The notes below the pieces were generated by a model, which was not told where the DNA came from, searched no databases, and saw only the letters and a list, made by a program, of their open reading frames with translations. From NCBI GenBank assembly GCA_000507305.1, contig DF241816.1:1-64000 (forward strand): a stretch of DNA of 64,000 nt, written 5' to 3'. Of the stretch, positions 1-13,300 are shown piece after piece. Source of the stretch: Breviolum minutum Mf 1.05b.01. Taxonomy: Eukaryota; Sar; Dinophyceae; Suessiales; Symbiodiniaceae. The position numbers and the translations under genes are program-made. The number at the start of each line of letters is the position of its first letter. Position 1 is the first letter of the stretch.

Positions 1-98
1 GGATGGTGGTTTCAAATATTTTTATTTCACCCCTACCTTGGGAAATGATCCGATTTGACGAGCATATTTTTCAGATGGGTGGCTCAACCACCAACTAG
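1..98 (+). mobile_element. F1 introner-like element, copy 1 (left end cut)
   Basis: The window opens inside an F1 copy. It shows GGTGGTTTCAAATATTTTT near the start and the mirror end GGTGGCTCAACCACCAACTAG at 78-98. The terminal inverted repeat and terminal AG match the family. Confidence 0.75.
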
Positions 99-99
99 A

Positions 100-954
100 T
101 AAGATGGGCCGGTATACCACTTTTAAATAGGGTTATACTCAATCGAACTTACAAGTTTTTGTTTTTCGCTAATCTTTTACCCCGAAGCTTGGGTTAGTCA
201 TCAGTAATTCCAAATGCCAATATAACCAAAACACGTTAGCATTAGGTGATAATAGGGTAGTAGAGCATCAAAACACTTCCTGACAGCAACTGCCCTTGTG
301 AGGCTTCATTTGTTCATGGATGCAATGGTCCGGGTACTCAGCGCCTGATTTTGGTGAGTTTGTGATGATCTATCGTGAATTTAGCAACAAAAAGTCTGTT
401 GTTTATGGTAAAAGCAAGGCTTCCGGTTAGATATCTAAGACTTAAGAGCTTGCTCCTGAAAAATTGAGGATTGGAAGATGAGTTTTCGTGTTCGTTCGTG
501 GGTTTCGGTCTATTTTCAGGGGGGTGCGTTTGGTTCTTATAGTTTCAGGGGATGGGTAGTTTTAACGATTAGACCCCATGAGTTCGCCTCAGTTGGGTGC
601 ACCGACTTGGCTGGGAACATGTTGTGGTAGCTAAGGAGATCCGGTGTTGCACCACCTGGTTGATGGTTCAGAAATATCATTCCCAACCCACCTTTTGGAT
701 GTATAAAAACACCTTTTTAAATACCTGGGATAAATTACCCAACTACCAACCTCCAACTTTTTTGTGAGGTTGGATTTTTTTCCATCAACAGTTTGTATAT
801 ACCTGGAACCCAAATCACCCGGCTGTTTTGAATGGACTTTGGGCCTGTGTTTTGGAGGGTGAAAAGCTTGAAAATAGAGGGTTTTTCACTGGTTCCAATT
901 TCCAAGTACATATTAAATGTGGATTTAATCTCTTGTGTGGGAAACAACTGCTGG
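100..954. other. Left flank without a recognised gene
   Basis: No convincing exon is visible. At 640-790 there are degenerate remnants of the F8 inverted repeat (a GATGGTTCAGAAAT motif and a mirror near 781). The rest is AT-rich unique sequence. Confidence 0.4.
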
Positions 955-1049
955 GTGGTGGTTTCAAATATTCTTTTTCACCCCTATTTGGGGCAGATTG
1001 ACTAATAATTTTCTAATATTTTTTTTAATCGGTTGAAACCACCAACTAG
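955..1049 (+). mobile_element. F1 introner-like element, copy 2
   Basis: Begins GTGGTGGTTTCAAATATTC and ends GAAACCACCAACTAG. The flanks share ACTG (AACTGCT before, ACTGATT after), a possible degraded target duplication. Confidence 0.8.
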
Positions 1050-1315
1050 ACTGATTCTTTTGCAGTTGGCAACCTTTGATGGCCGGAGGTTTATGAAGCA
1101 CATATTCGATTTTGGCAGCAGTTCTTGGTGTGAAAGCTGTAAGAAATAGCATAGAATTCAACTATAGGATCCCACTTGTGCTTGTTTTTTCTTTTTTTTT
1201 TGGGGGGGGTTGTACTCCATGATGTTGAACAATATTCCATATAGCATTCCATAAACCTATTAAATAATCAATTCATAAGGTAGAAATCTTTTGCATTAAA
1301 AGGCATTTCTTCAAC

Positions 1316-1369
1316 ATGAGTTTCGAACAGTTGGATGATGAGTTGGAGAACACCATTCTTGGGAGATAT
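1316..1369 (+). CDS. Gene A exon, possible first coding exon
   Basis: ATG AGT TTC opens MSFEQLDDELENTILGRY, followed by a GTGTCA donor. The frame is also open upstream to about 1275, so an earlier start or exon is possible. An AG at 1300-1301 lies 14 bases before the ATG and could be an acceptor. A weaker upstream fragment at 1065-1102 (LATFDGR) may belong here. Confidence 0.5.
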
Positions 1370-4300
1370 GTGTCACAATCAAGGGGACTTTATGCTCTTC
1401 CAATTGGTCATCTCTCCCTAAAACTAATGACCTGAACATGAAGACATCAGCATTTTCTTGAAGGAACATTATCTGAAACAAAACCTGAAGAATGATTGGC
1501 TTCCATGTCTTTATTCACCGGTGTATGTACTTTGTATATATGGATGTTTAGATGGTTTCCTTCCCAGCCTTCTTCGTAACTTGTGGGATTGGGTACTTCG
1601 TATATATCATACAGGGGCAACTCCTAAAATGGTGGGGAAATCCGCAACAAACCCATGGGGTTTTCCTACTAAAAATGATCAGCACTTGGGGTGTGACATG
1701 GGGGGAAACCCGCCATTTGAGGAAACACCCATACATGGATTATAAGTAGGTTATAAGTAGGTTGTTTACGTCCCGAAAGTAGGTGAACTAAACCAACTTA
1801 CAATCACGATCGTGAACCAATCACGAATCCAGCCGGGCATCCGTTCGTCGTAGTGGTAGCGTGGTACCTCCCTCGACCCGGGCCGTTTTGGATGTGCCAG
1901 GAAGTTAGGATCAATGCTTAGGATCAATGGGTTAGTTCACCTACTTAATGGGATATATGAGGGTTTTTGATCACCTTTGATCCATCCACTTCCAACAACG
2001 TGAGATTCTTGTACTCCCCCCAATGCCACCCCCCCCCCAAGAAAAGGCCTTATTAAGGGATTATTTTTCGGGATCATGGTGGTTAATAAACCGTAATATT
2101 TTCGTGTTTCGTTGCCTCAAAATCGAATGGGAAAAAAATAACCGAGGATTTGTTGGTGCTCTTGGAGCGCTTAGATCCAGCCTTCCAGGCTAACTGCCGT
2201 TGGTGGGTGGTCCCTTGAGATCCCAGGTTGTTTTACCGGATTTTTTGTTTGTTAACAATGGCACCTGTGAGGTTTTTGCCAGCAATGTCCCATTGAAGTT
2301 AGGAAGATGGTTGCGAAAAAGTGAGGAAAAATGCATGACTTGACAAAGTTTCTATTTTATGATCCAGGACAGTTAATTGACAGACTAATTTCAGGTTGTA
2401 CAGATGACGTTTATTTTTTTCACGATCATTCTGTTTTGATTCCTTGATTTTTGACTAATCAACCAATCCCCCCCTTAATGTACAATCCGCGCACTAGGGT
2501 TTAATAGCCGGCCTTATTAAGGGAAACCAATGGTTAATAAGATGACTGGTGGTGGCAACTCAAATATGTTTTATTTTCACCCTTGGGAAAGATGAACCCA
2601 TTTTGAGGAGCACATTTTTTTTCAATTGGGCTGAGTCAACCATCAATCAATGACTTTGCCCACGTACCCTGGGAAGATACCCCAAACTTCCCCAAACCCC
2701 CACAAAGGAAGGAATTCTTTCATAACCTGTTGGTGAAACATCCGGGGTGTCTTCCAGGGGTATGTGGGTGAGATCTTAAAATCACCTAGTAGGGCCATAA
2801 GATGCCAACCGCTTAATGAATCACCATTAAACTTGCATTTGAAGATGCCATGCCTTGGCCAGGAACACATGCGTCGTGCTCGTCCCCGAGTCTTGTGGGC
2901 ACTGAGCCAATTGCAAGGTGTGTTTTTGTGGTGAGTGAAGAGATGATTTTTTTGGGGGGGATAGGCAGCTGACATAAAACATCATTGAATTAAAGTAACC
3001 AGGAACAACTCATTATTTGTAGCCTTGTACCTATAGTCCTATAGTTGTAGTAGATGCTTTACTGTAACCTTTTGTATTTGATGTTTTGACTGTAAAAAGC
3101 TCCAGGCAGACAAAAAGAAACAGCACATGCAACAATAGATCACATGATAGGGGTAGCCTTCTGATTGGAAAGCTTCAATCATGACTGATTCACCGTGGTA
3201 ATTTTGGTGCTTGTGGTTTGTTAGTAAGTGAGCAGCAATGAAAAAACCCTGGTTGTTCAGGGCATATAGGGGGTTTTACTGCCCAGTTATGTGGTGATTA
3301 TAATAAACCATTATAAGGATCCCTATTAAACAACCAGGATAACCAATGGAAAAAGGGACCCCGTTTTTTTTTTCGTGGATATGAATGGATATGAGGCCTT
3401 TAAAGGTTTCATGAATTTCATCCAGATGATGGGCAAAACATGGGAACAAGTGTTCAAAGTTGGTTTTAAAGAATATTCATTTCGATGAGCAATGATCATA
3501 ATGATCACCTGTAATTGATTTGGGCTTGTACCCGGTACTAAAGAACTATATGTAATATTTGTACCTCCTAGAGATGAAAGGAAGGTATTAAATATAAATT
3601 TCAAGTCGCTATGAAAGAAAACCATGCCAAATTTAATCTCATCAATTATCTATGCAAATAGCAGGTTGGGACAAAAAAAAGTATGTATATCATATGTATA
3701 TCTCTACAGAATTGACTCCATTGGAAAATTCATTTAAAGGGGCCCACAAGTATCCACAAATCTCCCAATCTCCAATTTTGCCCACTTGGCATTTGAACGG
3801 TTTCCACGTCAAAAAAAACAAGCCGTCAGGTTGGGTGAAGGGTATCGAAGCTCGACGCAACTTCAAGAAGCGCAAGGTGGGGGAGAGGGATGATTCGAAG
3901 GGATCTTTTGTTGTGGATTTTCGTTTGTTGGATCTGAAGAGGAAACCATGTAGGGGGCAAATCTTTTTTTTGGAGGTGCTATCCTAGTAGTTTTATTCGG
4001 ACTTCACCTTAAGTTATCTAGATGTGTATATATGTATTTATTTATAAACATATATCTAAGTATATGTATATAAGATTATTTATGTATATGTATATGTATT
4101 TTTTCACGATGTCTGTGTCAGTGATTCTGACGCCTGCTTACAAACTTGGCTGATTGTTTGGATTTTTCATTGGATGTTGTGTACGAGAGAGAGTCCCATT
4201 TTTTCTTACCCATATTCTTGAAATCATAACTAGCATCCATGTGTGGCATATGCACCCATATTTGTTTCATTCGTATGGTAAAAATGTATAGAGGTCAATA

Positions 4301-7300
4301 TATGCCATATATTATGGATCCCAATGGGTATGATTGAAATGTGGTGCGTGATCTTCCTGCTGGGTAAAAAAGCCACCAGGATGTGGTTCTTATGATCCAA
4401 CGTCGCTGGCGTGGTGTGCTGACACGCCGACGCTTGCTAGGCGCGCTCTACCTGGAGGGTTTTCATGTTTCCGCCCCTTTAAGATCCCATTATTCATAGG
4501 GAAAATGATGGTATATCACTTGGTATGTCCCCTTTTTAAAGGGCTCCTTGGAGGGTTAAACAGCTGGGGTACCATCCTAAGGGTAGCAGCATTTTCCCTT
4601 GTGAATAATATTAAAAAAGTTCGCCATTTTACAAGTGGAAGTGAATTGGACAAATATCCAACCAACTGAGGGTATTTGTTTGGAAGGTTCCTAAAATTGG
4701 ATGTAGAGCCGGTATGGAAAAAGTGGATGAAAATTGTATAAACTTCCATTATCAATGGTTGGTTGGTCCTAAGGTTCTACCATTGCACCAAGCATTGATG
4801 ATCTACCTACCATGGTCATAATCCTAGTTTCTACTGTTGATGGAAGAAATCCTGCACCAGTTGAGGTTGGTAGTTTATCCCATTGTTGCTAGGGTTTTAT
4901 AGATCCCAGCTGGTGCATGATTTCTTCCATCTACCGTATCTCCAATTTATAAAAGGGACTGCTACTTAGAGATATATTTAGAAGAGGCCCAAGAACCAAC
5001 CAGCCAAGCTTGACTGACTGAAGATCTGAAGATGCTTCGGGGTAGGGAGTTCCCACGTTGAAGAAACGGAAAGTTTCCATGTCATTTTCCCTTGCCAGTG
5101 TAGCATCGGGGGTGTAAACTAATGCTTGCCCCATTTTTTTTGGTAAAGTACTTTGAACTTCCCATTCTTTTCATGCATTTGTATTCACTTCCATTCGAAC
5201 CTAACAACCTTCATTTTGAAAGAGTAATATCGCAAGTACCATTTTTCAGGAGCCAACTGTTAGTTTCAGGAAGGGTACATGTCTCAAAGAAATTAGGGAA
5301 GGCCAAATTCTGGCATTACATGCGCCCGACAGTTGATACACTGCATGTTCAGATCTGATGCTGGAAGTGTGATAAACATTTTAGTACATGAGTGGTGAAA
5401 CATATCTTCAACTAGGTGAACCTTAGATTGTTTTGGTAAAACCTCCCAATTCTTGAAGAAATGTTTTGTTTTGACAAGATATTTTTTGGAAATGGGTGGT
5501 TGGTTTCCCCACCTACTCGTTCCAACATTGGAGACTTGTCTGGTGCAGGCATGCTGCATATGCACAAGTGGCGAAGGCGCAGAAAAGGAAACGGAGGCCC
5601 TTTTTTGAAAGTAAATAAAATGATACAGCAAGAGGCCCCTTACAGAAAAAAGTTGGATGAGTGGTTGGAAATTCGAGTTTTACCCATGAAACATGACTAA
5701 ATTACACCAAATTATAGTAAATCCGGGTGATTGGCCCACCAAAATCCCTTAATGAAGACACTGGGTGATGGGGTACTTATACCCTTAGATTCCCATGTCT
5801 TGAGGCGTCAAGTGAACAACTATTTCCTGCCCAAGACGGCGGCAGAGCGTCGTGCGGTGAAGCAGAAGACTACAGCCATGTTATCTGCCAAGGTCTCGGG
5901 GGGGGAATTGGTTGATGAGGTCGTTTGGCAAAATGATTTCGAGCTAAGAGGATCTGCTAGGTGGTGGCAACTCAAAGATTTTTGGAATTTTCACCCCGAA
6001 ATTTGGGGAAGATTTCAAATGGCTTGAAACCACCAACCAGATCTGCTTGTCACCTAAACGAAGAAACCCGGATTGTTTTTTAAAGTTCAAGTTATAAAAT
6101 TCAGATGTTATATGAATGTATAGAGGTGGGTTCCAGGTGTTAAAAGGTATCAATGACATGAAAACGGGATAAGTAGATTGTTAAGCTTAGAAGTAGACAC
6201 AGGAGAAACAGATTCGCAGACCACTCATTTGAGCAAAAAAGTCCCAGATCAATCATTTCTGCTTCAGTCAGGAGCAAACTTGATGCAACTCTATCCTCTT
6301 TCTTAGTGATTTATGATATATGACGACTTTTGTACCAACAGGGGTCGGCCATAACCTGAAAAAACGCGTGAGTAACAAAGAAGTGAATCCGGCAGAGCCT
6401 CCTTAGTTCATTTTTCCCCTAGGGAAGTAAAGATTGATGGCTGAGCACAAAACAAACAGTTCATGCACTAGGTGAACCGCCTAGATCCATTTTTTTTCCC
6501 CCAAATTCAGGCCACATATCTTCCCCCTTCCTCTTCTGGTTGTCACCTCATCAGGACGTCACCACACGTGCCGCCAACCAATCGCTACGGGAGCTGCGAA
6601 GTACCATTTTGACCACTGCCACCGCAGATCCTCTGGAGGCTCGCTGCGGGTTTTTGGGTGGCATCGGCATCATGTAAACGTGGGAATTCGCAAAACACCA
6701 GGGGGAGGAAACAGATCTGGGTGGTGGCAACTCAAATATTTTTTGAATGTTCACCCCTATTTGGGGAAGATTCCCATTTTGACTAATATTTTTCAAATGG
6801 GTTGAAACCACCAACTAGAGATTTTCAATCGTTTTTTTTTTTTTTCGGGTAATTAGTGAAAGAACATAAGAACATCACCATATCACCAATATTTTCACGT
6901 ACCAAAAACGGAGGTATTCACCATGCAATCAGTGTTTGTTAGGCGCGTGTAAAGAATGAAGGGGAATCCCCATTTCGCAGTAATGTACAGCACTTCCGAA
7001 TTTTGTAACCTGATTCTCTTGGTGTTTACCCAACAGGATTTTCAGGGCGAAAAACATGTTGGTTCCAGATTGCAGCGATTTCTTTGGAATCGAGACCCTG
7101 GCATTGTCACAATGAAGCCAAAACCAGCTGACTAGCCCTAGCATGTGAAATCCTTTGATCCGCGAGTCATGTTCCCACAGAGCAGGGTTTTTACGTAGCA
7201 CCTTTTGTAGCAAAGATCTTTCTGTTGGGAAGGGAGCGTTGGTGACAAAACTTACCTGGAGAGGGTTGGAAGAGGACTTTCTTCTGGGAATCTTTTTTGC

Positions 7301-10300
7301 TTTTGGGTGGGGTTGCAATGCTCATGAATGCATGAGAGAATCAGGTGAATGTACCTTACCAACCAGGTAATGATCCACCACTGTGGCCCAACTACGGTAC
7401 AAGGAAGGTTTAGATACATGAGATTTATCATACCAGCTGAGAAAAACAACTTGCATCCCAGCTCCCTTCACATTCGACAAAAAATCTCACCCACAAGAGC
7501 TGATGTAGCACCAGGAGAGCTGATGCAGCTTCACAATTTGTATGTTAGACTCCCTGAAACTAACAGCAAAACGCCTTCCGAAAAATAGGCCAACTTGGCC
7601 CCCAAAAGGAAACGACCGGATCGTCTTCCAACCATCCATTTTTCCAGGGGGAAAACCGTTAGGCTCAGAGGGAACTTAAGGGGTTATCCGCCGGCTTCAA
7701 GTGCCCTTGTGATGAAAAACCCTGGCAGGATGCCCAAATGACACGCGACCAGATGGATGTTCCTTGAAGGGCACGCAAGTTTGGGGGGGGCAGATATGGG
7801 GTGAATGAGAGGCATTATTGCTGGGTGGTGGCAACTCAAAGATTTTTTATTTTCACCCCTACCTGGGGAAATGATCTAATTTGACCAATATTTTTCAAAT
7901 GGGTTGAAACCACCAACCAGATATTGATTTGCAGTTTTCGGATTCAAAGTTTGTTTTTTTCACCCCCTTCCTTAGGACACCTCTACTTAATTTGCCCATT
8001 TGCTTTTGATGTGGGAAACACCACGCCTTGTTTTTTCTTGAGAAGGAATGGTGCTTTTTAGGCAAATCTACGGTGTATCTTGGATGACCAGTACAAGTAT
8101 ATCAAAGTCATGCTTCCTTCACAATGACATGAGAAAGAGACACTACAATTACATCAGCCCTCCAGTTCTAAGTAAAGGTTTATCCTGGTTTTGCATCATA
8201 TCTAACTTTATTTCACATCACTATAGATTCAGATGATTCATACTACATGGTATCTAGCTGTACTTTGAGATCATCCAACAGATTTACACACATTTACCAA
8301 CTTTTGTAGATACCCAAAACAGGCACTTTTGCAGCACGTTGTAAACTGTACCTATTCCAAACACTCATTTTTGGCATTTGTGTTTAAACTTCTTGGGTGG
8401 AATTTCCAATCGCCAGTTGGACTTGACAACTCAGAGGTGGGACCAAGCTCACACAGAATTAAAAAAGCGCTACATATGCTGATATGCTGTACAAAAATGC
8501 TATATCAAAAAGTGACACACATCTAGTCTTTATATTTATATATACATATAGTTGAATAGAGAGTTTTACGTATATATCCCAAAAATCTCTTTCCAACTCA
8601 GATACAAATTTGGTGTCAATCTCCTGTGTTGGATCGCCCGTTTTTCACAATTTTTCACCAAAGCAAACCATCCGTAAAAACAAATCCCTTGGGCCTCTGG
8701 AATTTCCATTGGGTCCATCAAGTCATGGGGTGAATCGCTCAGGCTTTACCAGGAGCAACGGAGCAACCAGGTTCCACAGGCTTTGGGCATACCATGCCCT
8801 CTGGAGTATCTCCCTATACCAGCTACGCACCTTGGAGTTGGTTCGGTGGGTCGGGTCTAACCTTGGCAACCCAACCAATATGGGTGGGAAAAATCATCAT
8901 GGTGGAATTACCTAACAGAAAACGTCCCTGAAAATAGCCTGAAACTATATAAATGAAAGATGGCATCCTTGCAATAGAGGAGATGGAAATACTTCAATGT
9001 CGAAATTCTTGGAATGATTGTTCTTAAAACTCTGATGCTCGTGTGAATTTTGGATTGTTAATATATTTTTTATGAAACAAAGTCATCCTTCTGCAACGTA
9101 ACCAGCTTGAATGGTTTCAGATAGGGTTCAGTTTAGTCGAAAGCTAGTTATCTAGTTACCTGTAGATGTGTTGTTTCGGGGGGCCCGAGCAATGGACAAG
9201 TGCTGTACATTCCAGTTTCGCCACCTCTTTGTTCCACAAGCTCAGGAGCAAAGTTCGCGTTTCAATGGTGCTTTGGCGCATCCGGCAAATGTGCAGACAG
9301 CGCAAGATCTCTCCAAGAAGGATCTTAGTGGTCTTGTTTTTTGTCGTTTATATAATGTTTTTTGGAGTGAGAAAAAGTAACAAGGAGCTTGTGATTCTTC
9401 TTGTAACTCTTTATGTCGTTTTGTTTTTTCTTGGTAATGGTCTTGTTGTCGGCAACACGTACCAAATCTTACCCATAGGATCCAATGTATTATATGGTAT
9501 ATTGATTTACATGTGGTTAATTTCTTTATGGTAAATGTGAAGCCTATGGGTTACAGAAAAACATCATGCCTGTAGGACCGTAGGATATGGGGGTAGAATG
9601 ATTATGCCCCTATTGGGGGGTAGTGGTTCCACCTTTTTTCCGTACCCATTGGAATGCACTGGGCATCGTTTTACGAGAACTAAGACTAACAAACCTGTTT
9701 TTTTAACAAGTTAACCCTTTCCACCTGAGAGGGTGACATTGTTACATCCACTTCCAAACTTTCCAGAAAAGCATAATCTGAGATACGTTTATATAAAGAA
9801 AAGCTTATTGCCCTTTATATGCCCCTTTCTTTTTTGTAAAACCCGTGATTTCAGATTTTAAAAAGAAACAACTTGGCCCATTTTTTGCAAGGGCTTGTTA
9901 TTTTCTCGAAGATGCGTAGGACATTCGTACCACGCGGGACAACACCTTGCGGCAAATTACGCGCTTGGACTGAGAGCCCATTTGTTTTCTTTTTGGGGGC
10001 GATCCCACAGGGCACAGCGACATGGTGGTACGAACAAGAAGTTCATAACTCGATCACCTCTTTACCCAAGACTCCTCCCTTTTCAATCAAATGATACATG
10101 TGTTTGGTTTAAAACGAAGATGGAAGCAGAAGCATGTTTTTTTGAGATATATCTATGAGTGGTATTAAAGATGTTGGTGTCAAAATGTAGAAATGATACT
10201 AAATGTAAAAAAAGCAGAAACTTGGAACACCACTTCGCTGACGAAAGCCTGAATCACTCAGATTCCTTGTTTCACTACTCTTGCGGGTTTCGGCGGGGAG

Positions 10301-13300
10301 CTGACTTGAGAAATGCGGAAAATGCCTAGTCGCTAAGAAGTTGATATGCCCCTCTTCATCATATTGGAGAAGCATGAGGGTATCATAAGCAGCCATGGTG
10401 TATACACTCTGAGGAAAATTTATAATGAAAAACATGGTTGTTCGTTCGGGCATTATATATATATAAGGATCCCTTTTAAACAACCAGTATGATGGAAACT
10501 AAGGGACCCCAGGGTGTTTTCGTGGCTGAAAAGGAACCTAAAAATCACCCAGTTGAAATCACGGAAAATCCATCGGTTTTCCAAAGCTCCCATGGAGCTT
10601 TGGTTTTCCAAAGCTCCCATGGGAATCGAACAAGTACCCTCTCCTACACATTGGGGATGATGATTATCCCAACATTACACCCTGGAAACTTAACATGGAA
10701 CCTGAAAACCACCTGTTTGAAAAGGAAAATCATCTTCCAAACCTTCATTTTTAGGTTCCATGTTAGTTTTAGGGGGTGTAACCCTTCGTGAAACTAAAAT
10801 GGTTGGAAGATTTTCCCTTTGGGGCCCAGCCTCTTTTCAGTGCGTCTCTTCAAACCCACGGGGCCCATGCATACCACCAAGTTTGCAACACCAACCAGAG
10901 ATCCAATAGGAAATCCAGCAATTTCGTTGGTGTCTCTCAAGAGGGGGGGTTCTGAACCCCTTCCCAAAAAGCAGCACTTCAAAGTGTAAGAATTATACAT
11001 CTTTACATTGAAAACATCTGGTTGATGGAGGGCGGCTTGAGGCTTGATAGCCTTGAATTTGATTTTAAATTCAAATTGAAATTACCCTCCCGAAAACGAA
11101 CATAGCCACCACAAAATCATGCACCAGTTTAAAAAAAAGGAAGTGCATGGCCTCAAATGGTTTGTTTTCCATTTCCATGTTGGTTTTCTGGGGTGTACCA
11201 TATTTTTTGCTCATTTTTGTTTAAAGAGATGCAATCGGCAGGAACAGCATTACACAAACCCATCAAACCTGCTGAGAGTCAGTTTCATCCGACACAAAGG
11301 GACACAGCCAGCACGACACGTCGTCCGATGAAGACAGATACCATTCTAATTTGGTAAAAGATCCACCTAATGACCCAATGGTCAATTTTTTGCGGGTTCT
11401 TTTCAAGATGGGGAATTCATGATGATTTGAAAAATGGCTGGCGAATGGTCATACATATATTATGATATGTATTTTTGTCATGAATTGCTTCACCCTAGGA
11501 CTCCAGTAATTCTCTTAGATGATGATTGGGGTGTATAATCACCTCCTCAGCAAGGTACTTAGGTTCCATTACCATTCTCAGAAGATGATTGGATCCCTAG
11601 GGTCAGATTTGTTTCAAAGTTGGACCAATGGTTTTTGTTTATAATTTGTTACCTGCCTCCATCGATGTGGTGCCATTTGGGCCCCGGGCCATAAAAACCC
11701 CGGGCTACTGAAAAATAGTCGGGTTTAAATAGCCGGCCTTATTAAGGGAAACCAATGGTTGATAAGCCCTTGATAAGGCCTTATTTCTGTGGGTGGGATA
11801 CGTTAGGAGGGGTATGGAGGGGTAGGTTGACTGGCCATTTAATCATGGATTTGATGTTTTGGGTGTCTTTTTTTATCTTCTTGGGGTCGCACACTCGGGC
11901 AAACTAGGCAAATTTCTACCACGCTTCCCAAAAAGTCAAAAATCAAATTCGAAGACAACAACAACAGTTGCTTTTTGGGTTTGGTGGAATCGCAACCCAT
12001 CATACCATCAATGTATGATATATTTACCTATATTTACCATAAACATCTACCATTCATGTAGGTAAATATGCCAGTCCCATGCATGCTATAACAGATGCTT
12101 AGTTTGAAATTCTCGCCTTTGAGACTGGTGTTTTGCATCCTGTAGTCCTGTGTCACGATTTGCATGCGCTTATTGAAAATCTCACTTTTCACCCGTCGTT
12201 TTTTTCTAAAACTGCGTCTTTGAGGAGTTTTTGCAGAAACTTGGGTATAGAGCAAAAGTAGGTGTTGCGTTCACACATCCATCTGCTGGGTTTAGAGCAA
12301 AATTCCCTAATCAGTGTATTCTGACTACATGAACAATAATGGCGCTGGAGAAGGATATACTGTATTTTTGTTGTATATGTTGATGCCGGCAATTCGCCCA
12401 GAAGTTGATTTTCAGCACTTGTCAAGTCGGCCTCCAGGGAAAATTTGGCGTTGTTGTGGGGTTGAATGTGATCAATACTGAAAGGCGCATTGTTTTTGGG
12501 CAAACCCTAAGTGAGCAATGAAAAACCCTAGTTGTTTAGGGTGGATGATGCTACCCATCTATATTTATGTGGGGATTATGAATAGCCATTGTAAGGCTCC
12601 CGTTTTAAACAACCAGTATATGGAAAGTAAGAGGGCCTGTTTGTTGAAGGCGCCGAGGAAGAAAAAACGACAGGAATCTGTTTCACCCACAAAACTGCAT
12701 GGCAATCGAAGATCAATCCACAAAATTCCGCTTCGAAAAAAGGAGGAGTATCTGTGAACGAGATTTCTGGAGCGAGAAATCTCCAGGTGACTGTTGATGG
12801 AAGAAATCCCGCGTTCACCACCGGGGATGGAAAAGACCCTGTAAATAGTGGGGTAAACTACCAACCTCAACTGGGGCAGGATTTCTTCCGTCAACAGGAT
12901 GTTGGAAGAATTTCGCTGAAGCAGTTGTGTAGGTGTTCGGTAGGGGGCTATTCTGCATCTTGTCATTTTCCACCTTGGGATGAAGCCAGCTTTACACCAT
13001 CAATAAACTCGAAGCTTCGCAGCTAAGACTAGCTGCTTGCATTTGAGATGGAGGGCAGCTTGGTGGGTTTGGAGAGTATCACTTTATGTTGAATCTGCTT
13101 GGATGGCCATAGTGTAGGCTAAGAGAAGTTCTGCAACCAGATGAAAAGAAAGAGTGGAGAAAGAAATTTCATGAACACCACCCACTCTTTGAGTACCCTT
13201 TCTGTGAGGACAATGACTCAACGATTCTCTTTGAAGGGACAAGGTATCCAAGCCCGTGGCTAACAAACTCACTTTTCATATTGGCATTTCTGGTACAATT

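Noticed and set aside
9340-9535. Hydrophobic open frame resembling a membrane protein
   Set aside because: It is T-rich intron sequence; Leu/Val/Phe content follows from composition and there is no acceptor-donor pair.
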